DNA of 64,000 nucleotides from Aquiflexum lacus (GTDB lineage Bacteria > Bacteroidota > Bacteroidia > Cytophagales > Cyclobacteriaceae), in assembly GCF_015476655.1 (NCBI RefSeq), contig NZ_JABFHF010000003.1, positions 62,001 through 126,000 of the forward strand, given 5' to 3'. Positions 1 through 8,402 of this stretch are shown one piece after another. A program made the translations under genes and the position numbers. A model generated the notes under the pieces. That model worked only from the letters and a program-made list of their open reading frames with translations, was not told where the DNA came from and did no database searches. Positions within the stretch are counted from its first letter, which is position 1; every line of letters begins with the position of its first letter.

Positions 1-2109
1 TATACCATCACCATCTGTGTCTATTTGGTCGAGACTACAGCCATTTTCATCTACTTCGGCACCAGCAGGGGTGTCAGGACATTGGTCTAAATCGTCCGTG
101 ACCCCATCACCATCGGAATCCAATTGTGAAAGCGCACATCCATTTTCATCTACCTGAACTCCAGAAGGTGTGTCAGGACATTGATCCAAATAATCAGGTA
201 TGCCATCCCCATCTGTATCGATTTGATCCGGGCTACAGCCATTTTCATCGACTTCAGCTCCGGTAGGGGTGTCAGGGCATTGGTCTAAATCGTCCGTGAC
301 CCCATCCCCATCTGAATCCAATTGTGAAAGCGCACATCCGTTTTCATCAACCTGTATGTCAGCAGGAGTATCGGGACACTGATCCAAATAATCAGGTATG
401 TCATCCCCATCAGTATCTATTTGATCCAGACTACATCCATTTTCATCGACTTCAGTGCCGGCAGGAGTATCAGGGCATTGATCCAAATAATCAGGTATTC
501 CGTCACCATCTGTGTCAATTTGGTCTTGGCTACAACCGTTTTCATCAACTTCATCTCCTGCAGGAGTATCAGGACATTGGTCCAGGTAATCAGGTATTCC
601 GTCACCATCTGTATCAATCTGGTCTTGGCTACAACCATTTTCATCTACCTGAGTACCAGTTGGGGTATTGGGGCATTGGTCTAAATTGTCAGTGACCCCG
701 TCGCCATCTGAATCCAATTGGGAGAGTGCACAACCGCTTTCATCTACTGCAGCTCCGGCAGGAGTGTCGGGACATTGGTCTAAATCGTCCGTAACTCCAT
801 CACCATCCGAATCCAACTGGGATAAGGCACAGCCATTCTCATCGACTTCAGTGCCGGCAGGAGTATCAGGACATTGATCCAAATAATCAGGTATACTGTC
901 ACCATCTGTGTCAATTTGGTCAAGACTACAGCCGTTTTCATCTACTTCTTCACCTGTAGGGGTATCCGGACATTGGTCCAGGTAATCAGGAATTCCATCC
1001 CCATCAGTATCAATCTGGTCAAGACTACAGCCATTTTCATCCACCTCGACTCCATTGGGTGTATCTGGACATTGGTCAATATCATCGGTGACTCCATCCC
1101 CATCTGAATCCAATTGTGACAAGGCACAACCATTTTCATCTACCGCGGCTCCCGGTGGGGTATCAGGGCATAAATCCAAGTAATCCGGAATCCCATCCCC
1201 ATCTGTATCGATCTGATCAAGGCTACATCCATTTTCATTCACTTCTTCTCCTTCAGGAGTGTCTGGACAAAGGTCCTTATCATCCATGACCCCATCTCCA
1301 TCACTGTCTTTTTGGGAAGGTCCACAACCATCCTCATCCACTTCCTCTCCTTCCGGAGTTTCGGGACAAAGGTCAAGGTAATCAGGAACTCCATCTCCAT
1401 CTGTATCAATCTGGTCAGGACTACAGCCATTTTCATCTACTTCGACACCATTTGGTGTATCCGGACAAAGGTCCATATCATCAGAAACGCCATCTCCATC
1501 AGTATCTTTTTGAGAATCGGAGCATCCTGACTGGTCTACTGCTTCACCAAGGGGAGTGTTAGGACAGAAATCCATGAAGTCAGGTACACCATCACTATCC
1601 GAGTCTGTTTGTGCAGCCCTGCAATCATCCAAATCCAAAAACTCCTCACAATCATCAAATTGTACGGCATAATTCATGCCTTCTCCTGATAGGGGAGCGG
1701 ACCTTTGAGCTTCAATGGTATATGTTTTTTGTGTGCCATTTGCCAAAAGTACCTGTATAGGAATTATGTTTTTTCCCGGATAAATCAAGATCTTGGGAGA
1801 AGCAACGGATGGCTTTACTTCTATTCCTCTTATAAAAATTCTTGCCTGATTGTCGGCTGTGATTGGTGTGATGTCAACCGCAAAATCGAGGTAGGATAAC
1901 TGTACCTTATATTCCGCAATAGCAGGGTGAAATCTTGGCTCCAGTTTTCCATTACTGAACTTCAAATCTGAAAGTTCAGTGCTTGGTATACCGAATTTTA
2001 TGTTCGTGTCTTTGAGGGCAACAGATTGGTGTTGCATAAAAAAAACACTGGTAAATATGACAATCCAGAAACAGTTTCTGAAAATACGTTTGGTGTCGAC
2101 GATTTTCAT
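1..2109 (-). CDS. Thrombospondin type 3 repeat surface protein, partial (C-terminus beyond window)
   Basis: The reading frame runs from an ATG at 2109 to the window edge without a stop, giving 703 codons of an incomplete protein. Residues 1-30 form a signal peptide or membrane anchor. Residues about 45-135 look like a cadherin-like beta-sandwich domain (pattern LSDLKFSNG then FHPAIAEYKV). From about residue 165 come sixteen complete and one partial Asp-rich repeats of exactly 33 residues (99 bp), each with D(S/T)DGDG, a DxCPDTP core and VDENGC. This is the calcium-binding thrombospondin type 3 repeat, normally rigidified by Ca2+ and disulfides outside the cell. Two repeat subtypes alternate (GVTDDLDQ and GIPDYLDQ). 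The missing C-terminus is commonly an OmpA-like or T9SS sorting domain in this phylum, but that cannot be seen here. The role is probably structural or adhesive. Confidence 0.85.
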   Translation of the reverse strand, partial: MKIVDTKRIFRNCFWIVIFTSVFFMQHQSVALKDTNIKFGIPSTELSDLKFSNGKLEPRFHPAIAEYKVQLSYLDFAVDITPITADNQARIFIRGIEVKPSVASPKILIYPGKNIIPIQVLLANGTQKTYTIEAQRSAPLSGEGMNYAVQFDDCEEFLDLDDCRAAQTDSDSDGVPDFMDFCPNTPLGEAVDQSGCSDSQKDTDGDGVSDDMDLCPDTPNGVEVDENGCSPDQIDTDGDGVPDYLDLCPETPEGEEVDEDGCGPSQKDSDGDGVMDDKDLCPDTPEGEEVNENGCSLDQIDTDGDGIPDYLDLCPDTPPGAAVDENGCALSQLDSDGDGVTDDIDQCPDTPNGVEVDENGCSLDQIDTDGDGIPDYLDQCPDTPTGEEVDENGCSLDQIDTDGDSIPDYLDQCPDTPAGTEVDENGCALSQLDSDGDGVTDDLDQCPDTPAGAAVDESGCALSQLDSDGDGVTDNLDQCPNTPTGTQVDENGCSQDQIDTDGDGIPDYLDQCPDTPAGDEVDENGCSQDQIDTDGDGIPDYLDQCPDTPAGTEVDENGCSLDQIDTDGDDIPDYLDQCPDTPADIQVDENGCALSQLDSDGDGVTDDLDQCPDTPTGAEVDENGCSPDQIDTDGDGIPDYLDQCPDTPSGVQVDENGCALSQLDSDGDGVTDDLDQCPDTPAGAEVDENGCSLDQIDTDGDGI

Positions 2110-2396
2110 TTTTTACTACAAAATGATGTTGAAATTGGGTGAGAGACTATGCTAGTCGGTAATAAATTTGTGGAAAAAAAACCATATTATAAAAATAATA
2201 TTTGAATAAAATAGCGTTTTACCATATAATATTCTATAAAATTATTTTTTCAGGTTTTGAAATGCAAAAATATTGTGCTCAAAAAAAAATATTTTTTAAA
2301 CTTTTTTTTTCAAAATCAGGTGAACATGAAGAATTCAGTGAAAAACATGAAAACCTAAGACTTTGGTTAACAGTTTATGACAGCGACCTGACCAAG

Positions 2397-3074
2397 TTAG
2401 AAATACAATCTTTTGTAGGCTTTTTGGAAGAAGCCTGACTCGAAACTCAAGGATAGGGAGAGGTGGATTATAATGGCAGGCCATACTGCGAGTGTAAAGA
2501 TTACAAGCAGACAAAGGATAACCCCAAAAGCAATACTTGACCATGCTTCCTTGGGGCCTGCAAAATAATGGATTAAGGCATATAGAAATACATTGATACC
2601 GATGGCCAAAGAAGTGGAAAATGATGACAGCAGGTCTTGAAGAAAAATGCCCCTGAACCAAAATTCATAAGCGATTAAGAAACTTATTCGGAAAATAAAA
2701 AACAATGCAACGATCAGAGGAATGGGTGGTGCAATGAATAGTGTATCAATTTTTTGTAGTTTTTTTGATTGGGAAAATCCGACAATCGATGCCAAAATCA
2801 CCAATGAAGCTACCAACAGCCATTGCATGTTGCCCAAAGGATTTTTTCCAAGTATGATATCTTCTGAAAATTCAGATCCCCAAATGATAAGTGGCAACAG
2901 ACCCCAAACGAGAATACCTGTTCCCATTACTAAAAAATGTGGTCCCATGTGCTTTGCCCAACCTTGATCGGAAAAGAATTTGAGACTTTTTTTATAATAA
3001 GCATACCAGCTGACCGCAAACATGGCCAAATAAGCGAAAGTATGGTACAAAAATTCTGAATTAATCCAATTCAT
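2397..3074 (-). CDS. CPBP-family-like intramembrane protein (degenerate protease motif)
   Basis: A 225-residue protein with about six hydrophobic segments. It carries the order of motifs typical of the CPBP/Abi/Rce1 intramembrane endopeptidase family: YEFWFRG (residues about 135-141) in the place of EExxxR, then FLYALIH, then IIIHLSLS. The first glutamate of the usual EE pair is a tyrosine here, so activity as a glutamic protease is uncertain. It starts 26 bp after the end of the upstream Gfo/Idh/MocA gene on the same strand and may be co-transcribed with it. It could act in membrane protein processing or be a non-catalytic relative. Family assignment is fairly secure; function is not. Confidence 0.65.
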   Translation of the reverse strand: MNWINSEFLYHTFAYLAMFAVSWYAYYKKSLKFFSDQGWAKHMGPHFLVMGTGILVWGLLPLIIWGSEFSEDIILGKNPLGNMQWLLVASLVILASIVGFSQSKKLQKIDTLFIAPPIPLIVALFFIFRISFLIAYEFWFRGIFLQDLLSSFSTSLAIGINVFLYALIHYFAGPKEAWSSIAFGVILCLLVIFTLAVWPAIIIHLSLSLSFESGFFQKAYKRLYF

Positions 3075-3100
3075 AACATCGAAGGATTACAACCTGGTTT

Positions 3101-4174
3101 TCAAAGATCGATCATTTTGCCAGTTTTTACAGATTCGTCACAGGCAAAAGCTATTTTGAGACTATTGATGGCATCGTCCAGATGGTCAGTCAAGTCCATA
3201 TTGTTTTGAATTGCTTTCAAAAAGAATCGTTGTTCACGGTTGCACAATTCCTGATGATCCGGTTCGTCGGTCATATCTATCCATTGGTCTTCATGGACAA
3301 AGTTGTTGTGTTCATCAATGGCTGCATGATGGATTTTGATACTTTCAGTTTTGGTATGGGAGTCCACATCATCAGATTTTCCGGAGGCTCCAGCACTTTT
3401 GGCCTGTATGGAAACAGCACCTTTTGGACCAAAAACATCTTTGATAAAAAATGCATTGTCTGAAATCATCGGACCCCAACCCGCTTCATACCAACCTACA
3501 GAACCATCCTCAAATCTGATCTGAAGTTGTCCGTAATTGTAATTGCTGTTAGGGATTTCATTGGTCAATCTTGCGCCGATTGCTGAAACAGACATCGGCT
3601 TTGAACGGGTCATCTGACACATGACATCTATGTAGTGTACCCCGCAATCCACAATAGGGCTGAGGCTTTCCATCAGGTTTTTGTGTACATCCCACATGTA
3701 TCCGTGACTCTGCTGATTGAGATTCATCCTCATGACCAAAGGTTTACCAAGCTTCTGTGCTTCTTCAATAAACCTTTCCCAAGAAGGGTGGTGCCTTAAA
3801 ATATAACCCACAACCACTTTCTTTCCGGTTCTTTTAGCAGCATCAATAATATGTTGCGAACCTAAAACGGTATCAGCCAAAGGTTTTTCTATGAAGACAT
3901 GACATCCCGCTTCCAAAGCTTTCAGTGCCATTTTCTCATGGGTATCGGGGTAAGTGGAAATACAAACTGCGTCAGGTTTGCATTGGGAGAGGGCAGTTTC
4001 ATAATGATCAAAAAGAGTATAATCAGCTCCAAGCTTTTCATTCAATTTCCGTTTGCTGTCACCTCGGGCAACTAAGCCACATATTTCAAACTCGGGCATA
4101 TGGTGATAGGCGGTGGCATGGGAGGCACCCATATTGCCACAGCCAACAACAAGGATTCTGATCGGTTGGGTCAT
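3101..4174 (-). CDS. Gfo/Idh/MocA family NAD(P)-dependent oxidoreductase
   Basis: A 357-residue cytoplasmic protein beginning with a Rossmann nucleotide-binding motif, VVGCGNMGASHA, at residues about 8-19. The family signature EKPLA follows at about residue 95, in the loop that carries the catalytic lysine. The C-terminal half (about 130-357) is the alpha/beta substrate domain, with the sequence DCGVHYIDV giving the His/Asp region expected for sugar or inositol dehydrogenases. Length is typical. These enzymes oxidise or reduce sugars, inositols or related cyclic substrates with NAD(P); the specific substrate cannot be told from sequence. No sugar transporter or other sugar-catabolic gene is adjacent. 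Confidence 0.85.
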   Translation of the reverse strand: MTQPIRILVVGCGNMGASHATAYHHMPEFEICGLVARGDSKRKLNEKLGADYTLFDHYETALSQCKPDAVCISTYPDTHEKMALKALEAGCHVFIEKPLADTVLGSQHIIDAAKRTGKKVVVGYILRHHPSWERFIEEAQKLGKPLVMRMNLNQQSHGYMWDVHKNLMESLSPIVDCGVHYIDVMCQMTRSKPMSVSAIGARLTNEIPNSNYNYGQLQIRFEDGSVGWYEAGWGPMISDNAFFIKDVFGPKGAVSIQAKSAGASGKSDDVDSHTKTESIKIHHAAIDEHNNFVHEDQWIDMTDEPDHQELCNREQRFFLKAIQNNMDLTDHLDDAINSLKIAFACDESVKTGKMIDL

Positions 4175-4286
4175 TTTATTTTCTTTAATAATAAGAATAC
4201 TTATGAATGAATTCGATGTTAAAATATTGAATTAACTAGGAAAAACTGATCCAATTCAAGAATAGACCTTTTATTGCCACCCTTTT

Positions 4287-4340
4287 CCTACTCCTGACTT
4301 CCCTGCCTGCCGGACGGGTAGGCGACCTGTTTGAAGTAGG
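4287..4340. repeat. Imperfect palindrome between cyclophilin and dehydrogenase genes
   Basis: A GC-rich core (CCTGCCGGACGGGTAGG region) forms a hairpin with one G-U pair. Outer arms CCTACT and AGTAGG at 4287-4292 and 4335-4340 extend it. It lies about 35 bp downstream of the cyclophilin stop, so it could help end that transcript, but there is no clear T-tract. The composition differs from its surroundings and looks like one of the small dispersed palindromes common in these genomes. Confidence 0.4.
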
Positions 4341-4375
4341 ATATTGGCTTATTGGCAAAGAAGCGGATAACCATT

Positions 4376-4948
4376 TTAAGAGTCAAGCAACTTTTCAATT
4401 TCGCTTTTACTGAGGTTTATTATTTTCACTTTAAGGGTTATGGGAGACAGGGGTTCATCTGTTTCATCTCTTTTTTCATAAACAATTCGGTCCACTATAT
4501 CCATGCCTTTGATGACCTGACCAAAGACAGTATAATCACCGTCCAATCTGTGGAGACCATTTTTGTTTTGCACGATGTAAAACTGACATCTTGCTGATAA
4601 TTTGTCAGGATTATTGTCCCTACCTGCACCTACGGCACCGTAGACATGGGTTATTCCGCGGACGAACTCAGGTTCCAACAAGTATTCAAGGTCATTGAAG
4701 CCTTCCTCAGTATCGGGACAACCCCCTTGTGCTACGAAATTGGGAATTACCCTGTTGAAAGTCAGTGAATCCCAATATCCTGCCTTGGCAAGTTGGATGA
4801 AACTGTCTCGGTGTTTTGGTGTTTCATCAAACAAACGGATATAAATCTTCCCTTGCGGGATTTCAATCAGTCCAATAGGTTCGGTTTGGGCAGTAGCGGT
4901 TTGTATAAACCAAAAAACCACCAAGGTGAGTAGCGGAGTGAATTTCAT
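4376..4948 (-). CDS. Periplasmic cyclophilin-type peptidylprolyl isomerase
   Basis: A 190-residue protein if started at the ATG at 4948. The frame is open 55 codons further upstream, but that stretch is low-complexity spacer sequence, and the internal start gives a clean signal peptide (MKFTPLLTLVVFWFIQ, cleavage after ATAQ). The cyclophilin core shows FNRVIPNFVAQGG (catalytic arginine), CQFYIV and GDYTVFGQV. It catalyses cis-trans isomerisation of Xaa-Pro bonds during folding, here outside the cytoplasm. The active-site tryptophan of eukaryotic cyclophilins is replaced by histidine (GLHRLDG), as in many bacterial members. It lies downstream of the S41 protease gene, separated by about 150 bp of repetitive spacer. 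Confidence 0.85.
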   Translation of the reverse strand: MKFTPLLTLVVFWFIQTATAQTEPIGLIEIPQGKIYIRLFDETPKHRDSFIQLAKAGYWDSLTFNRVIPNFVAQGGCPDTEEGFNDLEYLLEPEFVRGITHVYGAVGAGRDNNPDKLSARCQFYIVQNKNGLHRLDGDYTVFGQVIKGMDIVDRIVYEKRDETDEPLSPITLKVKIINLSKSEIEKLLDS

Positions 4949-4965
4949 GGTTTTAAATATAAGGG

Positions 4966-5093
4966 GAAAATAAGGGAAAATGAAAGATGTGATGGGTGAA
5001 AGGAGGACGAAGGTTGAAAGATTTAAAAATTGTGGGAGTAGGGGATTGTAAAATTGAAAGATTGAGGGAGTAGAAGGTTGGAAGTAAAAAAGC
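4966..5093. repeat. GA-rich low-complexity intergenic repeat
   Basis: The plus strand holds degenerate short units of the form gaaagattg, gggagtag and ggttgaaag. Similar purine-rich degenerate tracts recur at about 35160-35290, 40803-40900 and 44773-44830, always directly between genes. It causes a spurious N-terminal extension of the cyclophilin frame on the minus strand. I see no promoter-like element in it. Confidence 0.55.
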
Positions 5094-5097
5094 AGTA

Positions 5098-6111
5098 TCA
5101 CTCTTTCAACCAATTTATTGCTGCTTCTATAAAATGATCTCGACCTGGAATCAGATCTGTAGGGTGGGTCAGCAATTCATCCACTTGCACTCCAAACTCC
5201 AATTGTGTGCCGTCAAGGTCAATCACCTGGCTGGCAGAGAAGCGGTAAGTCCAGCCGTTGGGCAATTCTGCATAGGCAGGTGTTCCTGCTCCGCCTCCTG
5301 TTTGATCTCCAAATAACCTGCCTTGGGGCAAAGTATTTATCATCTGCGCGAAAAATGTGGTCGTACTGTAGGAGCCCCTATTGGTCAAAACTGCTACTTT
5401 TCCCAAATACTTTTCCCCGGAATGGGGGAGAATCCGCAAGGGGACCCATGGTGTGAAATCCGATCTACCTGGTCCCGTTTTGAAGCGCTGTCTGCCGTAA
5501 GTCAGTTCTTCATCTGTCAATCGGGCAGCAATAGTAATTGCATTCATCAAATTACCTCCGCCATTGTTTCTGACATCAATGATCAGGCCCTCGTGAAACT
5601 GCATCAGTCGGACAATTTCATCCATGTGCCGGGCAGTTAATTTCCGTTCAAAGGAGCTGTTTCTGACATAGAGTATATCATTTACGGTTTGGGCATGCAA
5701 AGGACCAATTATCCTGTAGTCGGTTTTGAGATATTTATCATAGATTAACTGCTCATCAAAAAACAAGGGGAAGTCCGTATACCAACTCCAATTCCGAGAA
5801 CGGTTGAATGTACTCAGAAGATTGACATGCCCGTCTTCGAGCTCAGCCAACATATCGCCAAGCACATCAAAAAGCTCAAAAGGACTCATGTCCTCAAGAA
5901 TCAATGGACTGTAAATATCCTTTTTGGCCTCCCAGTCAATCTGCTTTTCCTCAAAAAAACTGTACCTGTTATTGATATCCGTCCATAAATGTTCAAATAT
6001 TGCATTTGGACTGGCCTGTGGGGCTTTGGGTTCAATGATCTCCTCACAGCCCACGGCAATTACAGCCAAAGTCAATAACAAAAATCTGATCAAAAGATTT
6101 GTCCGTCTCAT
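5098..6111 (-). CDS. S41 family peptidase, lipoprotein
   Basis: A 337-residue protein with an N-terminal lipoprotein signal (hydrophobic run ending in the lipobox AVGC, cysteine at about residue 22), so it is probably anchored to a membrane in the cell envelope. The tail-specific/tricorn-core protease region shows LIIDVRNNGGGN near residue 175 and the presumed nucleophile in TNRGSYSTTTFF near residue 245, followed by GDQTGGGAG. Family S41 enzymes use a Ser/Lys or Ser/His arrangement to degrade periplasmic or surface polypeptides. No PDZ domain is apparent. Its start overlaps the stop of the upstream barrel gene by ATGA, implying translational coupling. Confidence 0.85.
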   Translation of the reverse strand: MRRTNLLIRFLLLTLAVIAVGCEEIIEPKAPQASPNAIFEHLWTDINNRYSFFEEKQIDWEAKKDIYSPLILEDMSPFELFDVLGDMLAELEDGHVNLLSTFNRSRNWSWYTDFPLFFDEQLIYDKYLKTDYRIIGPLHAQTVNDILYVRNSSFERKLTARHMDEIVRLMQFHEGLIIDVRNNGGGNLMNAITIAARLTDEELTYGRQRFKTGPGRSDFTPWVPLRILPHSGEKYLGKVAVLTNRGSYSTTTFFAQMINTLPQGRLFGDQTGGGAGTPAYAELPNGWTYRFSASQVIDLDGTQLEFGVQVDELLTHPTDLIPGRDHFIEAAINWLKE

Positions 6112-6875
6112 AGCTTGAAATTCAATTGAAAGAAATAGTGGCCTCCTGAGCGTTGGGAACGCTGTGCATTTTCCAGGGAAGTATAATGAAATCGATAACC
6201 AATACCGATCTCATTTCCATTGGATAACTGGTAAAATAACTGGTTCAGTATACCCAAATCCTGTTGTTGAAAAGGCTGGAAAAAACGGATAGATTGCCAA
6301 AAGGCATTGAAGGTTGACTGCTCGTGCAAGAAGGCATCCGGTGGACTTGTCACATAGGAAGCAGAAAATAGGAACCCGATGACCTGCCAATTGGCCTGTG
6401 AGGAAAACCTCCATTGCTGCTGATTTCCAAAAAACGTTTGGTAACGCATGGCTGGTCCAAAAGAGGTGTGGAAATCAAACCTAGGATTGAAATTCTGTGA
6501 ATCTTCAAAATTTCTTAAGCTTAAGGCATTGTTATTGGACCAACCTAAGGCGAATTTTTCTGGTAACCAATCTGCCTTGTAAAAAGTGTAGGTCATGACA
6601 CTGGCATGGGTGGCTGTCAATCCAGCATTGAATCCATTTTGTAGCGGCAGTCTACTGTAATGAAGATAGACTTCATCGGTTTTCTTTTCACCTACGCTGC
6701 TATATCCAAGTGTGAAACCCATGGAACTACCCTTATAAACCAAGGGAGAATAGGCGAATTCCCGTTCCCATGTATTTTGAGGGCCTGTATTGATTAGGAT
6801 TGTTCTTTGATTTTTCTGTGCAAGCGCCAATAATTGGATAAAAATCAAGAAGGCCAAAATGAGTAATCTTTTCAT
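6108..6875 (-). CDS. Probable outer-membrane beta-barrel protein
   Basis: I do not recognise a specific family. Starting at the ATG at 6875 (MKRLLILAFLIF) gives 255 residues with a classic signal peptide ending near LALAQ; an ATG seven codons earlier is possible but would put polar residues ahead of the signal. The mature part has alternating hydrophobic strands rich in aromatic residues and glycine, and ends in FFQLNFKL with a C-terminal pattern typical of barrel proteins. It is translationally coupled to the S41 protease by a 4-bp overlap, suggesting the two envelope proteins work together or are simply co-expressed. Confidence 0.6.
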   Translation of the reverse strand: MKRLLILAFLIFIQLLALAQKNQRTILINTGPQNTWEREFAYSPLVYKGSSMGFTLGYSSVGEKKTDEVYLHYSRLPLQNGFNAGLTATHASVMTYTFYKADWLPEKFALGWSNNNALSLRNFEDSQNFNPRFDFHTSFGPAMRYQTFFGNQQQWRFSSQANWQVIGFLFSASYVTSPPDAFLHEQSTFNAFWQSIRFFQPFQQQDLGILNQLFYQLSNGNEIGIGYRFHYTSLENAQRSQRSGGHYFFQLNFKL

Positions 6876-7149
6876 TTTAATGGTATTAGAATCCAAAGTT
6901 AAGAAGAACGAAAATTTAAAAACATGATATATATCAGTTTGGAATATCTCACCTTCCCTTTACTCCATATCAAAAAGATCAGACTAAAAGAGATACCCTA
7001 GGGTCAACAAGCGAAATTAAAATAAATTAATCTTAGTTTTAAGACATTTTTCTCCACCCTTTTATGTCTTTCAAAAGGTCCAAAACGCTTTATTTTTTTA
7101 AGGACAAAAATATCCTTTATAGGAATAGGGAATTGATTTTGAGTTTGAT

Positions 7150-8391
7150 ATGTTTGCGATTATGCTTACGACCCAAACCCTAGTATCACCGCACGTTCCT
7201 AAAAATGAATTCGAAAGATTAGTCGAATTGAGTAATTACGATCTCGATTACTCCAGTCTGGAAGGTCATTTTAAAGACCTTACCAAATTGGCAGCTAAAA
7301 TTGCCGGCACAGAAATTTCGCTTATTAACCTGATAGACTCATTTACACAATGGTCAGTTGCCGGTTATGGATTTCCAGCTGTTCAGATGGATAGGGAAGA
7401 AACTGTCTGTCAATACACCATTTTAGGAGATAGCCCTTTTGAGGTAAGAGATCTTAGCGATGATGTACGCTTCAAAGAAAAAACCTTTGTAAAAGAAGAA
7501 CCAAAACTCCGGTATTATTGGGGGATTCCTTTGGCTACACCAAATGGTCATAATCTAGGGGCTCTTTGTGTTCTGGACAAGAAAATGAAAACTATCAGTC
7601 CTGAAAAAGTGGAAATGCTCAGGATCATTGGGGATGAGATTGTCAGTAGGTTGAGTCTTCTACGTGATATGGATGAACTGAAAAAGAGCATGTCCACGAT
7701 AAGGGAAGACCATAAAAGGGTAGCCCATGATATCCGGGGTCCGATTGGGGGAATTATCGGACTAGCCCAGATTCTACAGGACCAAGGTGATGACAACAAC
7801 CTGGAAGAAGTGCTTGAATTTATACATTTGATCAAGAAAAGTGGCAAATCACTCCTTGAAATGGCAGATGATGTCCTTTCACAAAATTTTCATTCCAGAA
7901 ACAGACCAAAACTCAACAAGAAATTAGAGTATAATCTTTTCACCCTGAAAGAAAAGATATATGACCTTTATGCTGTTCAGGCAAAGCAGAAGGAGGTTGC
8001 ACTCTCCGTGCACCTCAAAAGCCAGAATGGGGACATCCCTTTTCCGAAAAACAAACTGCTTCAGATCTTAGGAAACTTAATTTCAAATGCCATCAAATTT
8101 ACACCCAAATATGGAAATGTGGAGATGCATCTGTCATTGGCTGAAAAAGAGGATGGAAACTGGCTGATTGTGTCTGTCAGGGATAATGGACTGGGGATTT
8201 CACAGGAAAGGATTCAGGAAATTCTTTCGGGAAAAACCAACTCAAGTCAAGGTACAAAAGGGGAGAAAGGCTATGGCTTTGGGCTTCCTTTGGTCAAGCA
8301 TCTGGTTGATACGTATCATGGTAAAATAAAGATCAAATCGGAATTGGGACTTTACAGTTTGTTTTTGGTGAGGTTACCGGTTGGCAGATAG
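7150..8391 (+). CDS. GAF-domain sensor histidine kinase (cytoplasmic)
   Basis: A 413-residue protein without membrane segments. An N-terminal GAF domain spans about residues 25-165, with the sequence LRYYWGIPLATPNG typical of GAF-containing kinases of this phylum. The DHp helix follows with VAHDIRGPIGG, where His193 is the presumed phosphorylation site. The ATPase domain has the N box NLISNAIKFTP, the G1 box DNGLGI and the G2 region GYGFGLPLVK. It therefore should autophosphorylate in response to a cytoplasmic signal or partner. No receiver gene is adjacent; the two genes downstream are convergent kinases on the other strand, so the partner regulator must be elsewhere. The second ATG (MLTTQ) five codons in is an alternative start. 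Confidence 0.85.
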   Translation: MFAIMLTTQTLVSPHVPKNEFERLVELSNYDLDYSSLEGHFKDLTKLAAKIAGTEISLINLIDSFTQWSVAGYGFPAVQMDREETVCQYTILGDSPFEVRDLSDDVRFKEKTFVKEEPKLRYYWGIPLATPNGHNLGALCVLDKKMKTISPEKVEMLRIIGDEIVSRLSLLRDMDELKKSMSTIREDHKRVAHDIRGPIGGIIGLAQILQDQGDDNNLEEVLEFIHLIKKSGKSLLEMADDVLSQNFHSRNRPKLNKKLEYNLFTLKEKIYDLYAVQAKQKEVALSVHLKSQNGDIPFPKNKLLQILGNLISNAIKFTPKYGNVEMHLSLAEKEDGNWLIVSVRDNGLGISQERIQEILSGKTNSSQGTKGEKGYGFGLPLVKHLVDTYHGKIKIKSELGLYSLFLVRLPVGR

Positions 8392-8402
8392 CAATCAATT
8401 TT

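Noticed and set aside
1-1620. CRISPR array
   Set aside because: The regular 99-bp periodicity is an in-frame protein repeat without variable spacers.
2202-2438. A 78-codon plus-strand frame
   Set aside because: It overlaps the 3' end of the CPBP-like gene and is otherwise built of A- and T-runs.
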